A stretch of DNA of 64,000 nt from CAZWKQ01 sp964634005 (GTDB lineage Bacteria; Bacteroidota; Bacteroidia; Bacteroidales; JACABE01): contig CAZWKQ010000012.1 in NCBI GenBank assembly GCA_964634005.1, positions 1 through 64,000 of the forward strand, written 5' to 3'. The position numbers and the translations under genes were made by a program. The notes under the pieces are model-generated. The model did no database searches. It was not told the origin of the DNA and worked only from the letters and a program-made list of their open reading frames with translations. Below, one piece after another: positions 8,039-17,615 of this stretch (within the stretch, counting starts at the first letter, position 1; the number at the start of each line of letters is the position of its first letter).

Positions 8039-8893
8039 TTATTCCGATATTTCATCAGAATTTATGGGGTTTTCAGGTAATTTTTCTTCGATTTTTAAAA
8101 TAGTATTTTTAAGTAACCCTAAATTTTGAAGATTCTGAACATTAAAAACTTCATTCAAAATAGTATAACTCAGATTAATAGAAGTTTTTCTTATTGTAAT
8201 ACTTGCTTTTTCGATTTTGGTGATGGCATCGTAAAGCATATTTGAACTTCCGGCCATTGAACCTAATGCTGATAAAACTACTGTAGTTTCTTTTAGTTTA
8301 CCAAAAAAACGAGTCCAGTTTGTACGTTGACTTTTCAAATCTCTAAGTGCTTTTTCGAGATGGTTGATTAGTTTTTTCTTCGTAAAATCAGTTATAGAAG
8401 TGTCATCTTCTATTATCTGAATAGCCTCATCAATAATTGCAGCTATTTCTTCTTTGTTCGATTTTGACGGTTGATAAAAATCGCCTATTTCCAAATTATC
8501 GAAAATATACTCCCTTTGAATTACATCATTTATTAAATTCATTGTAGATGAATATAATACTCTGAATGTATCCTGTAAAATATACATTTGATGTTTTCGT
8601 TTCTTTGTAAATGGTATCAACCTAAAAATTAAAGGCTTACGTTCAATAATTTTCAGCTGTTTAAATTCATTTTCAATTTTATTAACTATATCTTCATATT
8701 CTTCTCGCTTGTTGGTTTCGAAATAAGTAAACTTCTCAATAGAATTAAGAAACTTATTGCTGGCAGCTTTTAGTTGAAGTTGTTTTTCATCAGCGAATTT
8801 TGAGCTTGATAAAGAACTTAAAAAACTTAAGTAATAATTAAAAATCTCTTCAATATCCTGTGTATCAATGTATAAATATTCGTTAAAATTCAT
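8039..8893 (-). CDS. Uncharacterised helical protein
   Basis: 284 residues, predicted cytoplasmic and mostly alpha-helical, with charged heptad-like stretches (about 60-100 and 160-200). A short hydrophobic Gly/Ser-rich segment, VVLSALGSMAGSSNML, lies near 205-220. No catalytic motif or family is recognisable. It is first in the minus-strand group that continues with rdgB (22 bases downstream), the DUF2148-like gene and asnB. The region upstream faces the divergent fabG promoter. Confidence 0.7.
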   Translation of the reverse strand: MNFNEYLYIDTQDIEEIFNYYLSFLSSLSSSKFADEKQLQLKAASNKFLNSIEKFTYFETNKREEYEDIVNKIENEFKQLKIIERKPLIFRLIPFTKKRKHQMYILQDTFRVLYSSTMNLINDVIQREYIFDNLEIGDFYQPSKSNKEEIAAIIDEAIQIIEDDTSITDFTKKKLINHLEKALRDLKSQRTNWTRFFGKLKETTVVLSALGSMAGSSNMLYDAITKIEKASITIRKTSINLSYTILNEVFNVQNLQNLGLLKNTILKIEEKLPENPINSDEISE

Positions 8894-8975
8894 AATGTTT
8901 TTTTTTCAAAAATAACAAAAAACACCAATAAAATATTTTCGATTTTAAATATTAATAAATACTATTAGAATTTTA

Positions 8976-8983
8976 TAAATTTG
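8976..8983 (+). promoter_or_regulatory. Candidate -7 box upstream of fabG
   Basis: TAAATTTG matches TAnnTTTG and lies 26 bases before the fabG ATG. No -33 element with correct spacing is visible. Confidence 0.4.
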
Positions 8984-9009
8984 CAATCGAATTAAAAATA
9001 AAATAGGCT

Positions 9010-9756
9010 ATGGATTTATTAAAGGGAAAAACAGCTATAATTACCGGAGCATCAAGAGGTATAGGAAAAGCAATAGCATTAAAATTTGCCGAAAATGGTG
9101 CAAATATTGCCTTTACTGATTTGGTATATGATGAAAATGCTCAAAATTTGGAAAAAGAAATTGCAAGTTATGGCGTAAAAGTTAAAGGATACGCATCGAA
9201 TGCCGCTAATTTTTCCGATACTCAAAATACTGTTAACGAAATAATTAATGAATTTGGAAGAGTTGATATTTTAGTGAATAATGCCGGAATTACAAAAGAC
9301 GGAGCTTTAAAACGAATGACTGAAGAACAATGGGATATGGTTTTAGCTGTTAATCTTAAATCGGTATTTAATTTCTCGAAAGCTATTCAACCAATAATGT
9401 GGAAACAAGGCGGAGGCAGTATAATTAATATGAGTTCTGTAGTAGGTGTTTCGGGTAATGCAAACCAAGCTAATTATGCAGCATCTAAAGCAGGAATAAT
9501 TGGTTTTACAAAATCTATAGCTCAAGAGCTTGGAGTAAGAAACATCAGATGCAATGCTGTAGCCCCAGGTTTTATTGAAACTGAAATGACAGCTCAACTT
9601 CCTGACGAAATAAAACAAGGATGGATAAACGATATTCCATTACGCAGAACCGGCAAGCCTGAAGATGTTGCCAATCTTTGTCTGTTCCTTGCTTCCGACT
9701 TATCTTCTTTCATCAGCGGACAAGTTATAAATGTTTGCGGAGCAATGAACACCTAA
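9010..9756 (+). CDS. fabG: 3-oxoacyl-ACP reductase (SDR family)
   Basis: NADPH-dependent reduction of beta-ketoacyl-ACP in fatty-acid elongation. Classical short-chain dehydrogenase of 248 residues: cofactor motif TGASRGIG at 13-20, LVNNAG near 92, catalytic Ser in MSSVVG and Y-x-x-x-K in NYAASKAG, and the C-terminal SSFISGQVINVCG typical of FabG. The final residues CGAMNT replace the usual GG. It is monocistronic in appearance, with 66 bases before the next gene. Another SDR specificity cannot be excluded from sequence alone. Confidence 0.87.
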   Translation: MDLLKGKTAIITGASRGIGKAIALKFAENGANIAFTDLVYDENAQNLEKEIASYGVKVKGYASNAANFSDTQNTVNEIINEFGRVDILVNNAGITKDGALKRMTEEQWDMVLAVNLKSVFNFSKAIQPIMWKQGGGSIINMSSVVGVSGNANQANYAASKAGIIGFTKSIAQELGVRNIRCNAVAPGFIETEMTAQLPDEIKQGWINDIPLRRTGKPEDVANLCLFLASDLSSFISGQVINVCGAMNT

Positions 9757-9822
9757 TCGCATATTATTTTCGTTTTTCTTTTTTATTTGATCTTTTTTTT
9801 TGAATTTTAAAAAGTAATTATT

Positions 9823-11904
9823 TTGAATTTAATCACCGAGTATCCTGTTTGGTTTATTCCTGTTTGCATCATAGCGGGAATTTTCTATTCAGCGCTTCTC
9901 TATTATAGAAATTCGAAAAATAATTTCAAGAAAACTGTTACAATCATATTATCGGTTTTAAGAGCAATAACTACATCACTTATTGTTTTTTTACTTTTAT
10001 CGCCGGTTTTCAGAGTAAAAAGCTTTGTTAATGAAAAACCGATTATAATTTTTGCTCAGGATAATTCAAATTCGATTTTATTAAATAAGGATTCTGTTTT
10101 TTATAAAACAATTTATAAAAACAAAGTAAATGAATTACTCGATGAGTTATCATCAGATTTTGAAATAAAAAGATTTGATTTCAGCGAGAGGGTTAATGAA
10201 AATAATTCATTCAATTTCAATGGAAAACAAACTGATATTTCAAGTATTTTTTATGAAACAGAAAACCGATTTATCAACAGAAATGTTGGAGCCATAATAC
10301 TATCAAGTGATGGGATATATAACTCGGGAAGTAATCCGCTTTATCTAAAATCTCAAATTAATGCCCCTATATTTTGCATTGCAATGGGCGATACTTCGAT
10401 AAGAAAAGATATATTTATTCAAAAGGTTAATTACAATAAAATCACATATTTAGGAAATAAATTTCCTCTTGAAATAACTGTTAATGCAAATAAATGCGAT
10501 GGTAATAATGTAAAATTATCGGTTTTTCATAATAACAAGGAGGCTTTTTCGCAAAATATAACTATTAAAGGAGAACAATACTCGGTAAATATTCCCGTAA
10601 CATTAGATGCCAATGAAAGTGGTCTTCAACGTTATACAATAAGAGTAAGTCCGATAGATAATGAAGTTACAGAGGTAAATAATATCAAAGAAATATTTAT
10701 TGAAGTATTAGATTCGAGGCGAAAAATATTGATTCTTTACGATGCACCACATCCCGATATTAGTGCTATAAAGCAAACACTTGAAAGAAATAAAAATTAT
10801 CAGGTGGAAACATACGATATTGAAGCTTTTACCAAAAATGTCAATGAATTTAATCTTTTGATATTTCATTCATTACCATCTAATAATCTGAATTTTAACA
10901 GAATTTTTTCAGAAATTAAAAAAAACAATATACCGGTATTATATATAGTTGGCAGTCAGACTAATATCAATCAGTTTAATCAACTTCAAACAGGTATCAA
11001 CATAATATCAAAAGGCAACAGTTTAAACGAGTGTTATCCATCTTTTTCAGATGATTTCTCTTTTTTCACTATTAATGAATTCAATAAAAAAATTGCTTCT
11101 ACCTTACCTCCAATGCACTGTTTATATGGTAATTATCAGATTTCTCCTTCAATTGAAACATTGATTTATCAAAAAATCGGAAATGTAATAAGCAATTTCC
11201 CATTGATAGCTTATTCGCAAAATATTGAGACCCGAAATGCCTTTATATTGGGAGAAGGAATTTGGCGTTGGAGAATGATAAATTTTTCACAAAAAGATAA
11301 CACTGATTTTTTTGATGAGCTTATAATAAAAACCGTACAATTTTTATCTGCCAAAAATGATAAAAGTCAATTCAGAGTTAATAATTCTTATCTTTTTTAT
11401 GAAAATCAAAATATTGAATTTAATGCCGAATTGTATAATGATAATTATGAACTGATTAATTATCCTGATGTAGATTTAATAATTAAAAACTCTAAAGGTA
11501 AGAATTATGATTATAAGTTCTCAAAGCAGGGTAATTCATATTATTTAGATGCAGGCTTACTACCGGTTGATAATTACACTTATAATGCTACTGTTTTAAT
11601 AAAAAATAAAAAAATGAATTTTAAAGGCAGTTTTACTGTTGCACCTGTCGATATTGAATTTACCGATTTAATTGCCAATCATCAACTGCTATATAATTTA
11701 TCGCAAAAAAGCAGCGGAGAATTGATTTATCCGAAAGACATCGATAAATTAAAAGAAATCTTAACTGAAAGAAAAGATATTAAAACTGTAAAATACGAAC
11801 GAATTCAATATCTTGAATGGACAAATATAATATGGATATTGATTATAATAATACTTTTTATAAGCACAGAGTGGTTTATCAGAAAATATAATGGAGGTTA
11901 TTAA
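9823..11904 (+). CDS. Membrane protein with VWA-like domain
   Basis: 693 residues, apparently starting with TTG. Two N-terminal membrane helices (about 8-27 and 38-60) are followed by an extracytoplasmic region. That region resembles a von Willebrand A domain with a MIDAS-like DNSNS near residue 83 and SSDGIYNSG near 163. A Rossmann-like block, RRKILILYDAPHPDISAIK, follows around 300. A single C-terminal helix (IIWILIIIILFISTEWF) ends the protein. The architecture recalls uncharacterised Bacteroidota relatives of BatA/BatB. It overlaps or abuts the M48 protease gene, suggesting coupled expression; the function is unknown. Confidence 0.7.
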   Translation: MNLITEYPVWFIPVCIIAGIFYSALLYYRNSKNNFKKTVTIILSVLRAITTSLIVFLLLSPVFRVKSFVNEKPIIIFAQDNSNSILLNKDSVFYKTIYKNKVNELLDELSSDFEIKRFDFSERVNENNSFNFNGKQTDISSIFYETENRFINRNVGAIILSSDGIYNSGSNPLYLKSQINAPIFCIAMGDTSIRKDIFIQKVNYNKITYLGNKFPLEITVNANKCDGNNVKLSVFHNNKEAFSQNITIKGEQYSVNIPVTLDANESGLQRYTIRVSPIDNEVTEVNNIKEIFIEVLDSRRKILILYDAPHPDISAIKQTLERNKNYQVETYDIEAFTKNVNEFNLLIFHSLPSNNLNFNRIFSEIKKNNIPVLYIVGSQTNINQFNQLQTGINIISKGNSLNECYPSFSDDFSFFTINEFNKKIASTLPPMHCLYGNYQISPSIETLIYQKIGNVISNFPLIAYSQNIETRNAFILGEGIWRWRMINFSQKDNTDFFDELIIKTVQFLSAKNDKSQFRVNNSYLFYENQNIEFNAELYNDNYELINYPDVDLIIKNSKGKNYDYKFSKQGNSYYLDAGLLPVDNYTYNATVLIKNKKMNFKGSFTVAPVDIEFTDLIANHQLLYNLSQKSSGELIYPKDIDKLKEILTERKDIKTVKYERIQYLEWTNIIWILIIIILFISTEWFIRKYNGGY

Positions 11905-11908
11905 GATT

Positions 11909-13138
11909 ATGAGTAATACTATTTTGATATTTATTGTAATAATTTTGATTTTTGATTATTTATTTGAAAGAATTCTTGATATTTTAAATGCCTCGCGATG
12001 GAGTAATGAAGTTCCTGACGAATTGAAAGGAATTTATGATTCGGAGAAGTACAAAAAATCGCAAGAATATCACAAAGCAAACAATAAATTTTCATTTATA
12101 ACTTCGACTGTTTCGTTTATTCTGATAATCATTGTTTTATTAACAGGCGGATTTAAATTTTTGGATAATTTTTTAAGACAATATACCGAAAACCCTATTA
12201 TTCTCGCATTATTGTTTTTCGGCATACTTGGCTTGGCTTCCGATTTAATAATGACTCCATTTTCAGTATATGATACATTCGTAATAGAACAGAAATTCGG
12301 ATTTAATACAACAACCCCTAAAACTTTTATATTGGATAAATTGAAAACATGGTTGCTTGTATTAATAATTGGAGGAGGGCTACTGGCCTTATTTATAACT
12401 ATATACAATTTTTTTCAGCAGAATTTTTGGTGGATAGCATGGATAGTACTAACAATTGTCAGTGTTTTCTTTACTATGTTTTATTCGGAGATAATTGTTC
12501 CTTTATTTAACAAACAAACTCCACTGGAAAATGGAGAATTAAGAGACGAAATCGAAAGATTTGCCAATAAAGCAGGTTTCAAACTAAAAAACATTTATGT
12601 TATTGACGGTTCAAAAAGGAGTAAAAAAGCCAATGCATATTTTACGGGCTTAGGTACTAAAAAAAGGATAGTTTTATATGATACATTGATAAATGAACAT
12701 ACAAAAGAAGAGCTTGTAGCTGTTCTTGCCCATGAAATAGGGCATTATAAGAAAAAACATACTCTTAAAAATATGATTTTTTCGGTATTCGAAACAGGTT
12801 TAATGCTGTTTATATTATCTTTATTCATTGGTAAACCCGAAATGAGTTTAGCTATAGCAGATATACCTTCGTTACACATTGGTTTATTGGTGTTTGGAAT
12901 TTTGTATTCTCCCCTATCACTGATAATTGGTATAATTACCAATGTAATCTCGAGAAAGTACGAATATGAAGCCGATAAATATGCAGGAGTTAACTATAAT
13001 CCCGAACATTTGATTCTTGCACTTAAAAATCTTTCGGTAAATAATTTGAGTAATTTGAATCCTCATCCATTTTATGTTTTCATTCATTATTCGCACCCTA
13101 CTCTTTTACAAAGAATTAAGGAACTCAAAAAAATCTGA
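11909..13138 (+). CDS. M48 family metallopeptidase (Ste24/CAAX protease type)
   Basis: Integral-membrane zinc protease of the Ste24 group. Multiple membrane helices surround the active site LAHEIGHYKKKHT (HExxH near residue 276), and the third ligand is the Glu in KYEYEADKYAG. The N-terminal half carries the peptidase M48 N-terminal domain (FGFNTTTPKTFILDKLK). I place the start at the ATG at 11909, 4 bases after the previous stop. A GGAGG lies at 11893-11897, unusual for this genome. The alternative ATG at 11891 would add six residues and overlap the upstream gene by 14 bases. Likely role: turnover of membrane proteins; the substrate is unknown. Confidence 0.88.
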   Translation: MSNTILIFIVIILIFDYLFERILDILNASRWSNEVPDELKGIYDSEKYKKSQEYHKANNKFSFITSTVSFILIIIVLLTGGFKFLDNFLRQYTENPIILALLFFGILGLASDLIMTPFSVYDTFVIEQKFGFNTTTPKTFILDKLKTWLLVLIIGGGLLALFITIYNFFQQNFWWIAWIVLTIVSVFFTMFYSEIIVPLFNKQTPLENGELRDEIERFANKAGFKLKNIYVIDGSKRSKKANAYFTGLGTKKRIVLYDTLINEHTKEELVAVLAHEIGHYKKKHTLKNMIFSVFETGLMLFILSLFIGKPEMSLAIADIPSLHIGLLVFGILYSPLSLIIGIITNVISRKYEYEADKYAGVNYNPEHLILALKNLSVNNLSNLNPHPFYVFIHYSHPTLLQRIKELKKI

Positions 13139-13152
13139 AATAAAGTTTTAAG

Positions 13153-15462
13153 ATGAATAAATTGAACTTTTTAATTAAAAAATTTTTCTCAGTTGTAAAG
13201 AAAATATTTTATATAAACAAAGAATGGAAATGGTATAAAAAACTAATCTTCAGATTATTTCATTTTTTTATCATATTCATATTTTTTCTTATTTTAATTG
13301 ATATAAATTTTCTGTGGCTTTTTGGAAAATCGCCTAAATTGCATCAGATAAATAACCCTAAACAGAAAATAGCTTCTGAACTTTATGACTATAAAGGACG
13401 CTTGATAGGAAAATATTTTGATGAAAACCGTACACCAGTCAAATACAATGAATTATCAAATGATTTAATAAATACATTGATATATACCGAAGATTACAGG
13501 TTTTACAAGCATCACGGTATTGATTTAAAAGCAACATTCTCTATCCTATGGTATCTGGCAAAAGGTGAAAAGCGAGGAGGAAGTACAATAACCCAACAAT
13601 TGGTTAAAAACTTATTTAAAACAAGAGAAAATTATTCAAAAGGGTTATTAGGTCATATTCCATTTGTTAAAACAGTTGTATATAAACTAAAAGAGTGGAT
13701 AACAGCATTAAAAATTGAAGCCTTTTACACAAAAGAGGAAATAATAACGATGTATTTCAATACAGTTGATTTTGGAAGCAATGCTTACGGAATAAAAACA
13801 GCCTCACATACTTTTTTTAACGAAAAACCTTCCTCTTTAAATATAGAGCAATCGGCACTATTAGTGGGTATGCTTAAGGCTCCTACTTATTACAGTCCCG
13901 TTAAATATCCCGAAAGAGCATTAGAAAGAAGAAATGTTGTTTTAGGTCAATTGTTAAAATATAATTATATAAGCAAACCGGAATATGATTCGTTAAAATT
14001 ACTTCCTATAAAACTCGATTATAATGTTGAGTCAAATTATGACGGAGAGGCTCCATATTTTCGTGAAGCTGTGGCCAATTATTTAAAAAATTGGGTAAAA
14101 GAAAATAAACTTAATCTTTATGAGGATGGATTAAAAATTTACACAACACTTGACTTAGATATGCAGAAATATGCCGAAGAGGCAGTTAATGAGCATATGA
14201 AGCGTCTTCAGAAGCGATTTTTCGAACATTGGGAGGGCGAAAATCCATGGAGAGATGAAAAGAAGCAAGAAATCAAAAATTTTATAGAAGATAAAGTAGT
14301 AAAAACAAATTTTTATAAAAATTTGATTAAGATTTTTCCAAAAAACTATGACTCAGTTACATATTATCTGAATCAACCAAGAAGAATGAAAATTTTCACA
14401 TATAACGGAGTAAGAGACACTTTATTAAGCACAATTGATTCAATAAAATACTATAATTCGCTGTTACATGCAGGTTTTATAACTTATGAACCTGAAAGCG
14501 GTAAAATACTAACATACGTAGGTGGTGTAAACTTTGATTTCTTCAAATTCGACCATGTAAGTCAAATGAAACGTCAGCCCGGCTCAACCTTCAAAGCATT
14601 TGTTTATACAGCTGCATTCGAAAATGGCTGGGGGCCTTGCGATAAAATGTTTGACATTCCGGTTACATACAAATACGTTGAGAATAATATTCAAAAAACG
14701 TGGTCGCCTCAAAATGCCGATTGGGTATTTACAGGAAACAACGTAACTCTAAAACATGCATTTGCAAAATCGATTAATTCGATTGCAGTTCAATTGACAA
14801 AGCAATTAGGATGGGAAAAAGTTATTTACTATGCTCATAAACTCGGTATTTCGACTAAGTTAGCCAATGTTCCTTCAGTTTGCTTAGGGTCAAGTGATGT
14901 TTCGCTATTTGAACTTGTAAATGCATATTGTCCATTTTTGAACGAAGGATATAAAATTGAACCTTTAATGGTTTTAAAAATAACCGATAATAAAGGGAAA
15001 CAAATCTATTCAAGCGAAATCAAAAAAGAAAGAGCAATATCTGAAGAGACAGCTTTCTTAATGAATCAAATGTTGCAGGGAGGACTGCACGAACCCGGCG
15101 GAACAACTCAGGCTTTGTTTGAACACGACTTATTCAGATACAATACCGATTTCGGAGGCAAAACAGGCACATCTTCTAATCATTCCGACGGTTGGTTTAT
15201 TGGAGTATCTCCTTCTCTAATTTCGGGAGTGTGGGTAGGTGCTGATAATAGAAGTGTACATTTCAGAACATCTGAATTGGGAGAAGGATGCAAAACCGCA
15301 TTGCCAATTTACGGTATTTTTATGGAAAAATTATTGAAAGACAAAAGATTCGATTATATCAAAAAAAAGTTTCCTAAACCTAAGATAAAAATTAGCAAAA
15401 ACTATTCGTGTCATACTTATTATACAAAAAGTGATACAACAAATATTGAAACCGACGAATAG
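13153..15462 (+). CDS. mrcA: Class A penicillin-binding protein 1A
   Basis: Bifunctional peptidoglycan synthase of 769 residues. One N-terminal membrane helix (about 33-57) is followed by a GT51 glycosyltransferase domain with TEDYRFYKHHGID near 113 and GGSTITQQLVKNLF near 140. The transpeptidase domain has the SxxK serine in PGSTFKAF near 477, the SxN motif KSINS near 538 and KTGTSS near 670. All catalytic motifs are intact, so it should polymerise and cross-link murein. It lies 14 bases after the M48 protease gene on the same strand, and its 3' end faces the S9 peptidase gene. Confidence 0.95.
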   Translation: MNKLNFLIKKFFSVVKKIFYINKEWKWYKKLIFRLFHFFIIFIFFLILIDINFLWLFGKSPKLHQINNPKQKIASELYDYKGRLIGKYFDENRTPVKYNELSNDLINTLIYTEDYRFYKHHGIDLKATFSILWYLAKGEKRGGSTITQQLVKNLFKTRENYSKGLLGHIPFVKTVVYKLKEWITALKIEAFYTKEEIITMYFNTVDFGSNAYGIKTASHTFFNEKPSSLNIEQSALLVGMLKAPTYYSPVKYPERALERRNVVLGQLLKYNYISKPEYDSLKLLPIKLDYNVESNYDGEAPYFREAVANYLKNWVKENKLNLYEDGLKIYTTLDLDMQKYAEEAVNEHMKRLQKRFFEHWEGENPWRDEKKQEIKNFIEDKVVKTNFYKNLIKIFPKNYDSVTYYLNQPRRMKIFTYNGVRDTLLSTIDSIKYYNSLLHAGFITYEPESGKILTYVGGVNFDFFKFDHVSQMKRQPGSTFKAFVYTAAFENGWGPCDKMFDIPVTYKYVENNIQKTWSPQNADWVFTGNNVTLKHAFAKSINSIAVQLTKQLGWEKVIYYAHKLGISTKLANVPSVCLGSSDVSLFELVNAYCPFLNEGYKIEPLMVLKITDNKGKQIYSSEIKKERAISEETAFLMNQMLQGGLHEPGGTTQALFEHDLFRYNTDFGGKTGTSSNHSDGWFIGVSPSLISGVWVGADNRSVHFRTSELGEGCKTALPIYGIFMEKLLKDKRFDYIKKKFPKPKIKISKNYSCHTYYTKSDTTNIETDE

Positions 15463-15482
15463 TTTTAACTTTTATGATGGTT

Positions 15483-17576
15483 TTATACTTTAAGCCACTT
15501 GTCTAACCAACGGAAAAAAGTTCTTTGCCACAGTATTCCGTTTTGAGGTTTAAGCACCCAATGATTTTCATCAGGGAAAATGAGAAGTTCGGCCGGAATT
15601 CCTCTTAACTTCGCGGCATTAAATGCTTGCATACTTTGAGAAGCTAAAATTCTATAGTCTAATTCGCCATGAATACAAAGTATTGGAGTATCCCATTTAT
15701 CAACAAAACGGTGTGGAGAATTTGCATAACTCCTTTGTGCAATTTTATTGTTTTTATCCCAGTAAGGACCACCTAAATCCCAATTAACAAACCACATTTC
15801 ATCTGTTTCGAGATATTGTGCTTCGAGATTAAACATACCGTCGTGGGCTATAAAAGCTTTAAAGCGTTTATTGTGATTTCCGGCTAACCAATAAACCGAA
15901 AAACCGCCATAACTGGCACCTACACATCCTAAACGAACTTTATTAACAAATGGCCACTTACAAGCTTCGTCAATAGCAGTTAAATAGTCTTTCATATTCT
16001 GACCACCATAATCTCCGCTTATTTGCTCATTCCACTTCTGGCCAAAACCGGGTAAGCCGTGTCTGTTTGGAGCTACGACAATATATCCATTGGCAGCCAT
16101 CATCTGAAAGTTCCACCTATAGCTCCAAAACTGGCTGACAGTACTTTGTGGACCACCTTCGCAATATAAAAGGGTAGGATATTTTTTAGTACTGTCGAAA
16201 TCAGGAGGATATATTACCCAAACATGCATATTTTCGTTAGATGTCGTTTTCATCCATTTTTCCTCGACTTTTCCCATTTTAATTTTTGAAAGCAATTCAT
16301 CATTTACATTGCTTATTTTTTTAATACTGCCGTCTGAAGAGTTCACGGAAACAATCTCCAATGGATAAGACATTGACATTCTTGTCCCTATAAGAATATT
16401 TCCTGCTGGAATAACACTTCGGAAATCGTGAATTCCATTTGTAATTTTTCGAATTTTAGAATCATTAATATTTAATTCATAAATATCTTCTTTAGCATGA
16501 AAATCGCTTATAAAATATATTTTCGAATTATCTTCAGCCCAAGCTAATCCGGTTACATTTTGGTCAAAATCGGCGGTATAATCTGTAATTTTCTTCGATT
16601 TTGTATCGTAAACAACTAATCTGTTTTTATCGGCCTCATAACCATCGCGTTCCATACTTTCCCACGCTATTTTTGAACCATCAGGAGAAAATACTGGAGC
16701 AATGTCGTAACCTTTCATATTCTCGCTTATATTAGTTGTTGTTTTATTATCAATATTATACAAATAAATATCAGAATTAGTTGATAATGTATATGCTACA
16801 CCTTTGAGTTTTCGGCATGTATATGCTATGGTTTTGCTGTCAGGGCTCCAATTTATTTGCTCCATACCGCCAAACGGACGATTTGGTGATTCGAAAGGTT
16901 CATCTTTCATTATATCGGTCGAATTTGAAATTCCGTTTTCAGAATATTGAGCAACGAAAATATGCGGATAACTCTCAATCCATGTATCCCAATGTTTATA
17001 CATAAGATCGGTAATGATTTTTCCGCTTGTTTTGTCCAAATCAGGATAATAATCCTTAACGGTACTGTCAATTTTTACTTGTTTAATAAAAAGAACATGT
17101 TTCGAATCAGGCGAATACTTGAAACCTTCTATATCACTATCTTCTTTCGATATTTGTTTTTTATTACTTCCATCAAAATCCATTTCCCAAATCTGAGAAC
17201 TTCCGCTTTCGCTCGAAAGAAAAGCAATCTTTTTACCATCGGGTTTGCAAATGATATTCGATTCATTATAAGGAGTTTTAGTAAGTTGTTGAACATTATT
17301 GCCGTCAATGTCCATACTATAAATTTCCGAATTTCCTTTATTCTCAGCAATACTGAAATACTTTACCGTATATATTATTTTCTTTTTATCGGGCGAAACA
17401 ACCACCTCACCTATTCTGCCGAACGACCATAATGCTTCAGGTGTCATTATTCCGTTTTCGACATTAACCTGAGGTTTGCCGATAATATTTTTTTCATTAT
17501 TGTCCTGTTTCGATTTACAACTTATAAAAAGAATAATTGTAATTGATGAAATTAGCAAGAATAATTTTTTTTTCAT
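15483..17576 (-). CDS. S9 family prolyl oligopeptidase-like lipoprotein peptidase
   Basis: Serine peptidase of 697 residues, probably periplasmic and lipid-anchored. The N-terminus has a hydrophobic stretch ending FISCKS, a lipobox with Cys20. Residues about 45-420 carry TolB/PD40-type propeller repeats (for example FSPDGSKIAWESMERDG). The C-terminal alpha/beta hydrolase has the nucleophile in GASYGG near 553, Asp in HGELDYRI near 640 and His in DENHW near 673. It resembles dipeptidyl/acylaminoacyl peptidases used by Bacteroidota to degrade peptides. It is the last gene of the long minus-strand run, 39 bases after the PAS kinase. Confidence 0.92.
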   Translation of the reverse strand: MKKKLFLLISSITIILFISCKSKQDNNEKNIIGKPQVNVENGIMTPEALWSFGRIGEVVVSPDKKKIIYTVKYFSIAENKGNSEIYSMDIDGNNVQQLTKTPYNESNIICKPDGKKIAFLSSESGSSQIWEMDFDGSNKKQISKEDSDIEGFKYSPDSKHVLFIKQVKIDSTVKDYYPDLDKTSGKIITDLMYKHWDTWIESYPHIFVAQYSENGISNSTDIMKDEPFESPNRPFGGMEQINWSPDSKTIAYTCRKLKGVAYTLSTNSDIYLYNIDNKTTTNISENMKGYDIAPVFSPDGSKIAWESMERDGYEADKNRLVVYDTKSKKITDYTADFDQNVTGLAWAEDNSKIYFISDFHAKEDIYELNINDSKIRKITNGIHDFRSVIPAGNILIGTRMSMSYPLEIVSVNSSDGSIKKISNVNDELLSKIKMGKVEEKWMKTTSNENMHVWVIYPPDFDSTKKYPTLLYCEGGPQSTVSQFWSYRWNFQMMAANGYIVVAPNRHGLPGFGQKWNEQISGDYGGQNMKDYLTAIDEACKWPFVNKVRLGCVGASYGGFSVYWLAGNHNKRFKAFIAHDGMFNLEAQYLETDEMWFVNWDLGGPYWDKNNKIAQRSYANSPHRFVDKWDTPILCIHGELDYRILASQSMQAFNAAKLRGIPAELLIFPDENHWVLKPQNGILWQRTFFRWLDKWLKV

Positions 17577-17615
17577 ATAAATGATTTTTATAAATTTTCA
17601 ATAATTACTTAATAA